Assembly: GCA_052143535.1 (NCBI GenBank) | Contig: JBKQSS010000093.1 | Coordinates: 80,592-144,591 of the forward strand | Length of the DNA stretch: 64,000 nt | DNA from: JADGRA01 sp052143535 | Lineage (GTDB): Bacteria; Myxococcota; Myxococcia; Myxococcales; Myxococcaceae | Reading direction: 5' to 3' | Shown here: positions 50,709-60,257 of the stretch, piece after piece | Layout of the letters: the number at the start of each line of letters is the position of its first letter | Position numbering within the stretch: the stretch's first letter is position 1 | Translations under genes and position numbers: made by a program | The notes under the pieces: model-generated | Databases searched by the model: none | Seen by the model: the letters and a program-made list of their open reading frames with translations, nothing else | What the model was told of the DNA's origin: nothing

Positions 50709-53480
50709 TCAGCTGCCGGGCTTCTTGGCGGTGAAGTCGCCGGCCTTCACCACGCTGATGTGCTCAGTGTCCAGGTACTTGCGAAAGACGGCGGTCACTT
50801 GCTCCGCGCTCAGCGCGCTGGCCCTTTGCTCGAGCTCTGCGTCGAAGGCCATGGTGCGGCCAAGGTCGAGGTAGCCGGAGAGTTTGGCCGCCAGGCCTGC
50901 GTCTTGAGTGCGGCTCACCGCGCGGTTCTGGAGCCACGCACTTCGGCCTTCCTCGAGCTCCGCTTTTCTGAAGCCCCCGGCGGAGGTTTGCGCCAGCACC
51001 GTGCGAAAGGCAGCTTCCAACTTGCCCACGTTGGCTGGGTTGTAAATGGCATAGCCGACCCAACGCCCCACCGGCTCGCGGCTGCTGGCGTAGAAGCCGG
51101 CTCCCACCCCGTAGCTGAGCCCATCCGTCTTGCGCACCCGGTCCGCCAGGCGGCTATTCAGAAAGCCTCCGCCCAACAACCAGTTGGAGAGGGCGAAGGC
51201 CGCGTAGTCCGAGTCAGTGTCCTGCAGGGCAATCGGGTACATGCTGTAGAAGAAGGCATTGGCTTTGTCCGGTGTCTGCAGCTGCTCCTCGAGCGGTTTC
51301 ACCAGCTTCATCCGCTCCGGAATGCGGAGATAGGGCTGCTCGCTCTTCCAGTCTCCGAAAAGACGCGTCACCAAAGCCTGCACCTCCTGCGCGTCGAAAT
51401 CCCCGACCGCGGCGAAGGTGGCGTGGTCTGCCCCGTAGAAGCTCTTGTGGAAGGCCTGCACCTGCTCCAGCGTCGCGGCCTTGAGTCCCCTGATGGACTC
51501 CTCGGGCGTCTTCACCTCGCGCGGGCTGCCCGCCGGGTAGGGGCTCATGTACTTGTTGAGGGCGATGGTGGCCACCGTCTGCGGCTCGCTTTTGGCCTCC
51601 TCGAGGTCGGTGACGCTCTCGGCAACGAGCAGCTCGAGCTCCTTGGCGGGGAAGGAGGGCCGGCGGAGGACTTCCGCGACGAGGGTGAGCACTGCCGGGA
51701 GGTTTTCCCGGACGGTGGTGATGCTTACCCGGGCTCCCTCAGCGCCTCCGTTGACGTTGACTTGGGCTTTCAACTTGTCGAATGTGTCCTTGAGCTGCTC
51801 GCGCGTATGCGAGGCGGTGCCCCTCAGCAACATTCCCCCGGCGAGGTATGGGACTTCTCCCAAGTTGCTGAGGGCGGCCTCGGTTCCGAAGCGAAGCGTC
51901 AAGTCCACCGAAACCAGGGCCCCCTTCGTCTTCTTCGGCAGAAGCGCCCCCTTCAGGCCATTGGGAGCGCCAAAGCGCGTGGTGCGGGCGTCGATGTTGG
52001 CCGGAGAGGCGTCGAAGGCCTCGCCCTGGGCCATCGGGGCGCGTCCCTGGTAGTCGTGCACCATGGCTTGGACGTCCGCTGCAGGTGGGACGTCGGAGCG
52101 GTCAGGTTTGTCTGTCGGGAGGTAGATGCCGACGGTGCGGTTGCTGGCCTTGAAGTAATGCTCCGCCGCTCGTTGCACGTCCGCCAAGGTGGCCGCCTCC
52201 CGGCGGTCGCGGTTGAGGTAGAAGAGGCGCCAGTCACCCGCCGCCATCGCCTCGCTGAGGGCAATGGCCAGCCGAGAAGTCTCCCGGGTGATGAGGTCGA
52301 AGCGCTTTTGGGCTTCTGTCTTCGCGCGGTCTAACTCGGCAGCGGTAAAGGGCGGCGTGCTCGAGTGCTCCACCGTGTTGAGCAGTGCCTCGAGCGGGGC
52401 GTCCACCTTGGAGCCAGCAGGTAGGTTTGCGGCGAAGATGACAAAGCTTGGCTCGAGCGTGCTGACGCTTTGCTCGAAGATGGCCGAGGCAAGCTTTGTG
52501 TCCACCAGGGCCCGGTACAACCGCCCGCTCGGAGTGTTGGAGAGGATTTGAACGGCCAGCCCGAGCGCCGCTGCGTCCGGGGCCGAGGCGGCAGGAACGT
52601 GGTAGCCGGCGGCCACCAGGGGCGTGCCTCCCACCCGCCGGACGGTGACGCTGCGTTCCCCGTCCTGGGTGGGCTCGGTGGTGTACGTCCGCTGGAGCGT
52701 GCGCTTGGGCCGTGGGATGGGGCCAAACAGCTGGTTGACGAGGGCCAATGTCTTCGCCTCGTCGATGCGCCCGGCCACCAGGAGCACGGCGTTGTCTGGC
52801 TGGTAGAACTGCCGGTAAAACGCCTGGAGCCGGGGGATGTCGACGTGCTCGATGTCGCTCTTGGCTCCGATGGTGTCCTTTCCGTAGTTGTGCCAGTCGA
52901 AGGCCACCGCCTGGAGCCGCTGCAGCGTGACGTTTTCTGGGTCGTTCTCGCCGGACTCGAACTCGTTGCGGACGACGGTCATCTCCGAGTCGAGGTCCTT
53001 GCGCGAAATGAAGCTGTGCACCATCCGGTCCGCCTCGAGCCCCAGCGCCGTCTGGAGGTTGGCCTCACTGGCCGGAAAGCTGACGAAGTAGTTGGTCCGG
53101 TCAAACCAGGTGCTCCCGTTGGCGCGGCCGCCAAGCGAGGTGAGCGTCTTGGTCGGGTCCGGATGGGACGGCGTCCCCTTGAAGAGGAGGTGCTCGAGCA
53201 GGTGCGCCATCCCCGTCTCGCCGTAGTTTTCCTGCCGCGAGCCGACGAGGTAGGTGATGTTGACTGTCATGGACGGCTTGGAAGCGTCCGGGAAAAGCAG
53301 CACCCTCAGCCCGTTGGCCAGCCGGTACTCGGTAATCCCCTCCACCGACGTGACGCGCTCCGGCGCCGGGAGGGGTTTCGCCCGGGCTGCGCTGGGCGTG
53401 GCCTTGGGGGGTGCAACGGGCTGCGCAAAGGCCGGAACAACCGTGAGCAAGGCGGCGACGGCAAGGGCGAGAGGACGCAT
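50709..53480 (-). CDS. Secreted M16 metallopeptidase, two tandem M16 domains
   Basis: 923 residues from ATG 53480. A signal peptide (LALAVAALLTVVPAFA) is followed by two M16 units of about 450 residues. The first has ETGMAHLLEHLLFKGT with the inverted zinc motif H93-x-x-E96-H97 and a downstream Glu (VRNEFESGE). The second (from about residue 510) keeps the fold (GEVPYLAGGMLLRGTASH) but lacks HxxEH, so it is the inactive partner, as in PqqL/YhjJ-like zinc proteases. A periplasmic or outer-membrane-facing peptidase is expected. It converges on zwf and is divergent from rmuC by 149 bp. Confidence 0.93.
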   Translation of the reverse strand: MRPLALAVAALLTVVPAFAQPVAPPKATPSAARAKPLPAPERVTSVEGITEYRLANGLRVLLFPDASKPSMTVNITYLVGSRQENYGETGMAHLLEHLLFKGTPSHPDPTKTLTSLGGRANGSTWFDRTNYFVSFPASEANLQTALGLEADRMVHSFISRKDLDSEMTVVRNEFESGENDPENVTLQRLQAVAFDWHNYGKDTIGAKSDIEHVDIPRLQAFYRQFYQPDNAVLLVAGRIDEAKTLALVNQLFGPIPRPKRTLQRTYTTEPTQDGERSVTVRRVGGTPLVAAGYHVPAASAPDAAALGLAVQILSNTPSGRLYRALVDTKLASAIFEQSVSTLEPSFVIFAANLPAGSKVDAPLEALLNTVEHSSTPPFTAAELDRAKTEAQKRFDLITRETSRLAIALSEAMAAGDWRLFYLNRDRREAATLADVQRAAEHYFKASNRTVGIYLPTDKPDRSDVPPAADVQAMVHDYQGRAPMAQGEAFDASPANIDARTTRFGAPNGLKGALLPKKTKGALVSVDLTLRFGTEAALSNLGEVPYLAGGMLLRGTASHTREQLKDTFDKLKAQVNVNGGAEGARVSITTVRENLPAVLTLVAEVLRRPSFPAKELELLVAESVTDLEEAKSEPQTVATIALNKYMSPYPAGSPREVKTPEESIRGLKAATLEQVQAFHKSFYGADHATFAAVGDFDAQEVQALVTRLFGDWKSEQPYLRIPERMKLVKPLEEQLQTPDKANAFFYSMYPIALQDTDSDYAAFALSNWLLGGGFLNSRLADRVRKTDGLSYGVGAGFYASSREPVGRWVGYAIYNPANVGKLEAAFRTVLAQTSAGGFRKAELEEGRSAWLQNRAVSRTQDAGLAAKLSGYLDLGRTMAFDAELEQRASALSAEQVTAVFRKYLDTEHISVVKAGDFTAKKPGS

Positions 53481-53629
53481 CCGGGGACGTAACTCCTTCA
53501 GAGAGAGAGGTTTGGCCGACAGGTAGGGAACTGGCGGCGGGGACATAGTGTTCCAGCGCCGGCGACGCCAGCACCTTCCGGGGGCAACCCTCGAAGAGGT
53601 GTCGGAGCCAACGGTTACCGTCCCACGGT

Positions 53630-55075
53630 ATGGAAGGCTGGCTGATGGCGGCCGCGGGCGCTCTGGCCTCGGTGGCGGTGGGGCTGTGTGCCTGGGTGCT
53701 GGGACGGGCCCGGCTTGCGCAACGCTTGGGCGAGGCACGGGCGGCCATGCAGGCGGAGCTGGCCGCCGCCGCAGAGCGGCTTCGGGCCCGGGACGAGCGG
53801 TGCAGTCGACTCGAGGCCGAGCTCGCCTCGGCGCGGGCCGACGTCCTCCGGCTCCAGGAGGCGCGCTCCCTGGCCGAGTCGAGCCTGGCCGGCCTCGAGG
53901 CACGGCGCACGGAGGAGTTGCGCGCGGCGGAGGAGAAACTCGAGCTCTTCGGGCAGGCGCAGGAGCAGCTGGTGCAGCACTTCAAGGCGCTGTCGCTGGA
54001 TGCGCTTCAGTCCAACAACCAGGCGTTTTTGGACCTCGCGAAGACGACGCTGGAGAAATATCAAGACGGGGCCAAGTCGGAGCTGGAGGCACGCTCCACT
54101 GCTGTCGGCGAGTTGGTGGCTCCGCTCAAGGAACAGCTGGAAAAAATGGGCGGGCAGGTGCTCGAGCTGGAGAAAGGCCGCGCCCAGGCCTATGGCGCTC
54201 TCAACCAGCAGCTGCGGGGCATGGCCGAGGCCAACGTCCAGCTCAAGGCGCAGACCGAAAAGCTGGTGGGGGCGCTGCGCTCCTCCTCGGTGCGCGGCCG
54301 CTGGGGGGAAATTCAGCTCAAGCGCGTGGTGGAGCTGGCCGGCATGCTGGCTCACTGCGACTTTGTGGAGCAGGTGCATGTGCCAGGGGAGGGCGGTCGG
54401 CTGCGCCCGGACCTGGTGGTGCAGCTGCCCGGGGGCAAGCAGGTGGTGGTGGACAGCAAGGCCCCGCTGGAGGCTTACCTCGAGGCCCACGAGCTGGCGG
54501 ACGAGGCCAGCCGCGCCCTCAAGCTGCAGGAGCACGCCGCGCAGATTCGCCGCCACATGCGGGCGCTGGCCGAGAAGGGCTACGCCGACCAGTTCGCCTC
54601 AGCGCCGGAATTTGTCGTCATGTTTCTACCCGGAGAGGCCTTTTTCTCCGCCGCCCTGGAGCGAGACCCCCAGCTGATTGAGTTTGGCGCCCAGCAGAAT
54701 GTCATCCCCGCCTCGCCCACCACCCTCATTGCCCTGCTGCGGGCGGTGGCCTACGGCTGGCGGCAGGAGCAGGCGGCGGAGGGTGCGCGCACCATCCAGC
54801 GGCTGGGGCGGGAGCTGCACGACCGCATCCGCACCGTGGCCGGCCACCTGCAGGCACTGGGCACCCAGCTGGGGAAGGGCGTGGAGGCCTACAACAAGGC
54901 GGTGGGCTCGCTCGAGAGCCGGGTGTTGCCGAGCGCGCGCAAGCTTCGCGACCTCGGTGCGGGCGGCGCCAGCGAGGAGGTCCCACAGCTCGAGCCGGTG
55001 GAGAGCCTGGTCCGGCAGATGGAGATGCCGGCCCTCACCTCCGCCGGGGGCAAGTCCTCCCACGAGGCCGCCTAA
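53630..55075 (+). CDS. rmuC: DNA recombination protein RmuC
   Basis: 481 residues. One N-terminal membrane helix (about 5-24) is followed by a long coiled coil (about 30-200, Ala/Glu/Arg-rich heptads). The nuclease-like RmuC domain follows: SSSVRGRWGEIQLKRVVELAGM, DLVVQLPGGKQVVVDSKAPL, FMPGE-type block VVMFLPGEAFFSAALE, and IPASPTTLIALLRAVAYGWR. The D-x(n)-VDSK residues fit a PD-(D/E)xK-like core. RmuC limits inversion/recombination at repeats and may restrict foreign DNA. It stands alone. Confidence 0.95.
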   Translation: MEGWLMAAAGALASVAVGLCAWVLGRARLAQRLGEARAAMQAELAAAAERLRARDERCSRLEAELASARADVLRLQEARSLAESSLAGLEARRTEELRAAEEKLELFGQAQEQLVQHFKALSLDALQSNNQAFLDLAKTTLEKYQDGAKSELEARSTAVGELVAPLKEQLEKMGGQVLELEKGRAQAYGALNQQLRGMAEANVQLKAQTEKLVGALRSSSVRGRWGEIQLKRVVELAGMLAHCDFVEQVHVPGEGGRLRPDLVVQLPGGKQVVVDSKAPLEAYLEAHELADEASRALKLQEHAAQIRRHMRALAEKGYADQFASAPEFVVMFLPGEAFFSAALERDPQLIEFGAQQNVIPASPTTLIALLRAVAYGWRQEQAAEGARTIQRLGRELHDRIRTVAGHLQALGTQLGKGVEAYNKAVGSLESRVLPSARKLRDLGAGGASEEVPQLEPVESLVRQMEMPALTSAGGKSSHEAA

Positions 55076-55126
55076 AAAAGGGCAGCGGCGGTGAATGACA
55101 TGCGCCGCTTCTTCGTCGGAGGCTGC

Positions 55127-55690
55127 ATGAAATGTCTGTGGGTGGTTCCCGCCTTGGGTTGCCTCGTTGGCTGTCAGAGTCTCACCACCAGTCCCAATGC
55201 ACCCTGGGGCCCCATCAGCGGAGTCCAGTTCGTGCCATCCGACGCCTTCTTCCTGGAGAGCGTCCAGACCAATGGTGACTACAACTACGTGCTGATTGTG
55301 GCCGACCAGCCGGGCTACTGCTCCCTTTTGCAGCAGAACCTCAACGCCTACCCAAGCAACATCACCTTTGCCACCTTCACCATCTCCAACCCCATCGGCA
55401 GCGGCTCGGTCAACCCACCACCCGGCAGCTACCCCATCACCGCTGCCATCGGCGCGAACTCCTCCGCCCAGGCCACCTACGCAAGCGTCTCCGCCACCTG
55501 CGTGGTGTCACCCACCCTCAGCGGCACCAGCGGCAGCGTGGTGATGAGCGGGGTGGCCGAGGACGGGAGCGCGATTTCCGGCACGGTGGACGTCGAGTTT
55601 GGGAGCTCTGGCACTCTCAACGGCAACTTCGCCGCCGGGCTTTGCGATACGTCCAATGCCACCGAGGGCGCGAGCGTGTGTCTCCAGTGA
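55127..55690 (+). CDS. Hypothetical secreted lipoprotein
   Basis: 187 residues from ATG 55127, which has CGGAGG just upstream (spacing 4). ATG 55100 is an alternative start. KCLWVVPALGCLVGCQSL is a lipoprotein signal with the lipobox LVGC. The mature part is Ser/Thr/Asn/Gly-rich and beta-prone, with a PPPGSYPI turn and four more Cys residues that could form disulfides. No family recognised. Such proteins are common in myxobacteria; surface exposure is likely but function unknown. Confidence 0.7.
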   Translation: MKCLWVVPALGCLVGCQSLTTSPNAPWGPISGVQFVPSDAFFLESVQTNGDYNYVLIVADQPGYCSLLQQNLNAYPSNITFATFTISNPIGSGSVNPPPGSYPITAAIGANSSAQATYASVSATCVVSPTLSGTSGSVVMSGVAEDGSAISGTVDVEFGSSGTLNGNFAAGLCDTSNATEGASVCLQ

Positions 55691-55910
55691 GGAGCATTAC
55701 GCCGGGTGCCTCGACCGGCACGGCACGCCGTTACCTCTGAGACGTCGTGAGATGGCGTCAACCTCACCTCCTACCGCGGGGGGCAGCCCCGGGCCCGCTG
55801 CGCACGCCACCGGCCCCTCGTAGCGGGGCACCTGAAGGCGGCCCGCAGGCCGTGCCCGGGGGAAAACATAGGCTTGCCCCCAGGGCCCTGCGTCGACTGA
55901 AGTGCCGCGC

Positions 55911-56381
55911 ATGAAGCGACTTTTTCTGCCCTCGCTGCTGCTCGCAGTCCTTGTCGGGGACGCCCGTGCCCAGGCGCCAGCGCCCGCCACGGACAAAATG
56001 CTCCCGCTTCCCGCCGACGTCGTGCCCAGCGACGGCCGAGCCGTGGTGCAACGACGGATGAACCGCCACGGGGCGAGCCTGATGGAGTTGACACTCGCCG
56101 TAACGCTGCTGCAGCGAGACACCATTGCGCGGGCGGCCGCCGAAATTGGCACCGACACTGGGCTGCCGGTGATGCCGCAGGGCCCTTCCGAGACGCCCTC
56201 GCAGCGCAACTTCCGCTACCTCGAGGCGGTGCTGCGCGAGCGGACGGCGACGCTTGCCCAGGCCTCAAAGAACGGCGACAACGCCTCGCTGGCGACCGCC
56301 TTCGGCAACATGATGCAGGTCTGCATCAGCTGTCACTCTCTGTACCTGCACCAGCCGGAAAAAGCCGCGCCGAAGCCCTGA
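55911..56381 (+). CDS. Cytochrome c'/c556-like monohaem protein
   Basis: 156 residues. A signal peptide (RLFLPSLLLAVLVGDARA) is followed by a helical domain whose only CxxCH motif lies near the C-terminus (VCISCHSLYL, residues 138-142). C-terminal haem attachment in a four-helix protein is the mark of cytochrome c' / c556 families. A Met at about residue 50 (RRMNRHG) could be the distal ligand (inference). Possibly a periplasmic electron carrier or NO/CO-binding protein. It is not close to the CO dehydrogenase locus (15 kb away), and no partner oxidase is adjacent. Confidence 0.7.
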   Translation: MKRLFLPSLLLAVLVGDARAQAPAPATDKMLPLPADVVPSDGRAVVQRRMNRHGASLMELTLAVTLLQRDTIARAAAEIGTDTGLPVMPQGPSETPSQRNFRYLEAVLRERTATLAQASKNGDNASLATAFGNMMQVCISCHSLYLHQPEKAAPKP

Positions 56382-56400
56382 GGCCAGAAAGGCCCCAGCC

Positions 56401-57570
56401 CTAGGCCGCTTCGAAGAGGGCGGCGGCTCCCATGCCACCGCCGATGCACATGGTGACGACGCCGTAGCGGCCTCCCCGGCGCTTCAACTCGCGCAACAGG
56501 GTGCCCGTCATGCGCGTCCCGGAGACGCCGAGCGGGTGGCCGAGCGCGATGGCTCCGCCGTTGGGGTTGACCCTGTCCAGCGGTAGCCCCAGCTCGCGAA
56601 TGCAGTACAGCGCCTGGGCCGCGAAGGCCTCGTTGAGCTCGAAGACGTCGATGTCCTTCACCGCCAGCTTATTCTTGGCCAGCAGCTTGCGCACCGCTGG
56701 CACCGGGCCGATGCCCATGATTTCCGGAGGCACGCCTGCCACCTGGAAGTCGATGAAACTGCCCAGCGGTTTGACGCCCAGAGCCTGGGCCCGGGCCTCG
56801 CTCATCACCACCACCGCCCCCGCGCCGTCGGTGAGAGGGGAGGCGTTGCCGGCGGTCACTGTGCCCTTCGGGTTAAAGGCAGGCTTCAGCTTGGCCAGCC
56901 CCTCGAGCGTCGTCTCAGGCCGGAGGATGGTGTCCACGCCAACGGTGGCGGTGTGCGGCACCCCCGCCTCGTCGAAGACTTCCGTCGTGACGCTGACAAT
57001 CTCGTCCCGGAAGAGGCCCTTCTCCCGGGCGGTGGCCGCGCGTCGCTGGCTCTCGTTGGCGAAGGCGTCCTGCTGCTGGCGCGTCACCTCGAAGCGCTTG
57101 GCGACATTTTCTGCGGTGGCGCCCATCGAGATGTAAACCTCCGGGTAGCGCTCCATCAACTCGGGGTTGGCCGACACCTTGTTGCCCCCCATCGGCACCA
57201 TGCTCATCGACTCGGTGCCGCCCGCCACCACCACCTCGTACATGCCGGCCAAAATACTCTGCGCGGCCTGGGCAATGGACTGCACCCCCGAGGAGCAGAA
57301 GCGGTTGATAGTCATTGCCGAGACAGTGTCCGGCAGTCCGGCCAACATCGCCGCCAGGCGCGCCACATTCATCCCCTGCTCCCCCTCGGGCATGGCGCAG
57401 CCAAGGATGACATCGTCGATGTCCGAGGGCTTGAGACCGGGGACGCGCTTCACCGCCTCGGCGATGGCCACCGCGGCCAGGGTGTCCGGCCGGGTGTCCT
57501 TGAATTCGCCCTTCAGGGCCCGGGTGAAGGGGGTGCGCGCTGCGCTGGCGATGACAACTTTGCCGGCCAT
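56401..57570 (-). CDS. fadA: Acetyl-CoA acyltransferase (thiolase), FadA-like
   Basis: 389 residues. GAGGAG precedes the ATG. Nucleophile Cys92 lies in INRFCSSGVQSIAQA; His345 in NGGAIALGHPLGVSGTRM; Cys375 in VTMCIGGGMGAAA. The chain length and RTPFTRALKGEFKD start match FadA/acetyl-CoA acetyltransferases. It cleaves 3-ketoacyl-CoA to acetyl-CoA and a shortened acyl-CoA. It is 39 bases downstream of the fused hydratase/dehydrogenase gene, forming the beta-oxidation pair. Confidence 0.95.
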   Translation of the reverse strand: MAGKVVIASAARTPFTRALKGEFKDTRPDTLAAVAIAEAVKRVPGLKPSDIDDVILGCAMPEGEQGMNVARLAAMLAGLPDTVSAMTINRFCSSGVQSIAQAAQSILAGMYEVVVAGGTESMSMVPMGGNKVSANPELMERYPEVYISMGATAENVAKRFEVTRQQQDAFANESQRRAATAREKGLFRDEIVSVTTEVFDEAGVPHTATVGVDTILRPETTLEGLAKLKPAFNPKGTVTAGNASPLTDGAGAVVVMSEARAQALGVKPLGSFIDFQVAGVPPEIMGIGPVPAVRKLLAKNKLAVKDIDVFELNEAFAAQALYCIRELGLPLDRVNPNGGAIALGHPLGVSGTRMTGTLLRELKRRGGRYGVVTMCIGGGMGAAALFEAA

Positions 57571-57609
57571 GGGGGTCTCCTCAGGAAAGCTACTGTTAAT
57601 GCTGGCGCT

Positions 57610-60003
57610 TCAGTTGCGCAGCGGTTTGCCGGTCTCCAGCAGGTGGGCCATGCGCGCCTGCGTTTTCTCCTCGCCGCACAAGCCGAGGAAGGCTTCGCGC
57701 TCCAGCTCCAAAAGGTGCTCCTCGGACACCGGGCTGCTGGCCGAGACGTCGCCGCCGGTGAGCACGGTGGCCAGCTTCTGGCCGATGTGCCGGTCGTAGG
57801 CGGAGATTTGGTTGTTGGCCTCCATGTCGTACAGCATCATGTCGATGGTGGCGGCGCCGCTCCGCCCGGAGAGCCGGAAGTGCGTCGGCCGCGGTGGCCT
57901 AAACCCGGAGTTGGCCATGCCCAGGACACGCGCCTTGGCGTCGGCCAAGAGGAAGTCGCGGTTGAGGGAGATGCCGTCGCGGGCCGAAAGGAAGCCCAAG
58001 GCACGCGCCTCTTCGGCGCTGGTGCCCACCTTGGCCGTACCGATGGCCAGGAAGGCTTTCTTCAAGAAGGGCAAGGGGTCAAAGTCCTTGTCGGTGGCGA
58101 AGGGCCCATAGAGGTTTCGCAAGAGCTGCATGTTGCCGCCGCCGCCCGGAATGAGCCCCACCCCTACCTCCACCAGCCCCATGTAGAGCTCGGCCGCGGC
58201 CTGAATGGCGTTGGTGCCCATGCTCACCTCGGCCCCGCCCCCGAGCGTGAGCCCGAAGGGCGCCGCCACCACCGGCACCGGGCTGTAGCGCATTCGCTGG
58301 TTGGCCCGCTGGAAGGCCTCCACCATCTTGGCCACCGACGCCATGTCGTCGCTCTTGATGGCCATCAACAGGGCCATCAGGTTTGCGCCGGCCGAGAAAT
58401 TCGCGCCGTCATTGCCGATGACCAGCCCGCGGCCCTCCCGCTCGGTGCGGTCGAGGGCGCTGTGCATCATCCCCACCATACCGTCGTCGAGGGCATTCAT
58501 CTTGGAGTGGAACTCGAGCAGGAAGACGCCATCCCCGGCGTCCCACAGTGAGCTCGACTCGTTGTTCTCCACCCGCTTGTTCCCACGGCGTAAGTACTCC
58601 ACCCGTAGGGTGCGCGGGTTCTCCGGCACCACCGCGGCCTTTTTCGAGGCAATGTCCCAGGCGGTGTCCTTGGTGCCCTCGACTGCGTAGAAGGTTTCTC
58701 GCCCGGAGGCCAACATCTGCTCCACCCAAGCCGCGGGCTGGATACCGAGCTCCCTCATCCGCGCCACCCCCTTGCGCACTCCGTACACGTCCCACACCTG
58801 GAAGGGCCCGAGGTCCCAGGCGAAGCCCCAGCGAAGCGCCCGGTCGATGTTGACCAAGTCATCCGAGATTTCTGGAATGCGTCGGCTGGCATAGGCCAGC
58901 GTGTCCAGCGTCACCCGCTCGGCGAAGCGGGCCGCCTTGTCGGTGCCGTTGAGGACGGTGCGGATGCGCTCGCCCGGGTCGTCGAGGTTGCGCGCCGCGC
59001 CGAGCGACTCGAAACGCACCTTGAGTTGGGGGCGGTAGGTGAGACTGGTCAGGTCCAGGGCGAGAATTTCCTTCTCCCCGTCTGGCGTGCGGACCAGCTT
59101 GTAGAAGCCCATCCCGGTCTTGTCGCCGAGCATCCCCTTCTGCACCATCTGCTCGACGAAGGGCGGTACCCGGAACGTGTCGCGCTCCTCGTCGTGGTGC
59201 AGGGTGTCGTAGCAATTCTTGGCGACGTGCACGAAGGTGTCGAGTCCGACAATGTCCGTGGTGCGAAACACGGCGCTCTTCGGACGGCCCAGGGCCGGCC
59301 CGAATATCTTGTCGACCTCTTCGACGGTGAGCTCGGCCTTCTGCAGCTCGGCCAGAACGCGGAGCATCCCGTAGGTGCCCACTCGGTTGGCGATGAAATT
59401 GGTGGAGTCCTTGGCGTAGACAATCCCCTTGCCCAGGACTTCCTCCCCGAAGCGAGCGAGGCGCTCGAGCACCGCCGGGTCGGTTTCCTTCCCCGGGACG
59501 AGCTCCAAAAGCCTCATGTAGCGCACCGGGTTGAAGAAGTGGGTGACCAGGAAATTCTTCCGAAAGCTCGGTCCCCGGCCTTCCAACATGCCGACGATGG
59601 AGAGCCCCGAGGTGTTGGAGCTGATGACGGTGCCCGGCCGGAGCAGCGGCTCCACCTTGGCGAAGAGTGCCTGCTTCACGGCCAGCTCCTCTTTCACCAC
59701 TTCCACCACCCAGTCGCACTCGGCGATGCGCGCCAAGTCGTCCTCGAAGTTGCCGACCTCGATGAGCTCCAGCGCGGCCGGGGTGAAGAGAGGTGCCGGA
59801 CGCAGCTTCCTCAAATTGGCCAGCCCGGCGAGGGCGAACCGGTTGCGGAAGGCCTTGGCCTTGGTGTCATCGGTGGGACTGGCCTTGGGCGGCACCATGT
59901 CCAGCATCAACACGGGGAGCCCAGCGTTGGCCACGTGCGCCGCAATCCCGCTGCCCATGACGCCCGCTCCGAGCACCGCTACTTTTCGAATTCTCTCGCT
60001 CAT
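57610..60003 (-). CDS. 3-hydroxyacyl-CoA dehydrogenase/enoyl-CoA hydratase (FadN-type order)
   Basis: 797 residues from ATG 60003 (GGGGAG upstream). The dehydrogenase comes first: KVAVLGAGVMGSGIAAHVANAG (Rossmann, about 7-28), GTVISSNTSGLSI, and LVTHFFNPVRYMRLLELV (catalytic His in THFFNP). The enoyl-CoA hydratase/crotonase domain comes last (about 490-720): GLVIGNDGANFSAGANL and FGLTLGGGAEVSM, the two oxyanion-loop regions. This order is opposite to E. coli FadB (hydratase first) and matches the FadN type. It performs steps 2 and 3 of beta-oxidation and is co-transcribed with fadA. A FadL-type porin lies 3 kb away. Confidence 0.95.
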   Translation of the reverse strand: MSERIRKVAVLGAGVMGSGIAAHVANAGLPVLMLDMVPPKASPTDDTKAKAFRNRFALAGLANLRKLRPAPLFTPAALELIEVGNFEDDLARIAECDWVVEVVKEELAVKQALFAKVEPLLRPGTVISSNTSGLSIVGMLEGRGPSFRKNFLVTHFFNPVRYMRLLELVPGKETDPAVLERLARFGEEVLGKGIVYAKDSTNFIANRVGTYGMLRVLAELQKAELTVEEVDKIFGPALGRPKSAVFRTTDIVGLDTFVHVAKNCYDTLHHDEERDTFRVPPFVEQMVQKGMLGDKTGMGFYKLVRTPDGEKEILALDLTSLTYRPQLKVRFESLGAARNLDDPGERIRTVLNGTDKAARFAERVTLDTLAYASRRIPEISDDLVNIDRALRWGFAWDLGPFQVWDVYGVRKGVARMRELGIQPAAWVEQMLASGRETFYAVEGTKDTAWDIASKKAAVVPENPRTLRVEYLRRGNKRVENNESSSLWDAGDGVFLLEFHSKMNALDDGMVGMMHSALDRTEREGRGLVIGNDGANFSAGANLMALLMAIKSDDMASVAKMVEAFQRANQRMRYSPVPVVAAPFGLTLGGGAEVSMGTNAIQAAAELYMGLVEVGVGLIPGGGGNMQLLRNLYGPFATDKDFDPLPFLKKAFLAIGTAKVGTSAEEARALGFLSARDGISLNRDFLLADAKARVLGMANSGFRPPRPTHFRLSGRSGAATIDMMLYDMEANNQISAYDRHIGQKLATVLTGGDVSASSPVSEEHLLELEREAFLGLCGEEKTQARMAHLLETGKPLRN

Positions 60004-60257
60004 GTGTGACTCCCCGACGCTGCAGAAGGACACTCCGTCCACCCCCCAGCGACTGGCCCCCCTGGGGTGGACACCCGCCGGCGCACCCTACGCGATTGAC
60101 TTGGAAGTCAACAAGCCCTTCACCCACCCAAGCAGTGCCCCAGAGCGCCGCTGTCTGGGGCCCACCACCTCCACCCGTTACCCGTCGGCCGTCAGCCGCA
60201 GGAGTGCCACCTCGACGCTTGCCCAAGCCGTTGGAGCGACGCTCGGCCCCCGAGGCC

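Noticed and set aside
50481..52334. 617-codon frame antisense to the M16 peptidase and overlapping zwf
   Set aside because: Low-complexity shadow of two well-supported genes.
56953..58551. 532-codon frame antisense to fadA and the FadN-type gene
   Set aside because: His/Arg/Gly-rich shadow; both opposite-strand genes have complete catalytic motifs.
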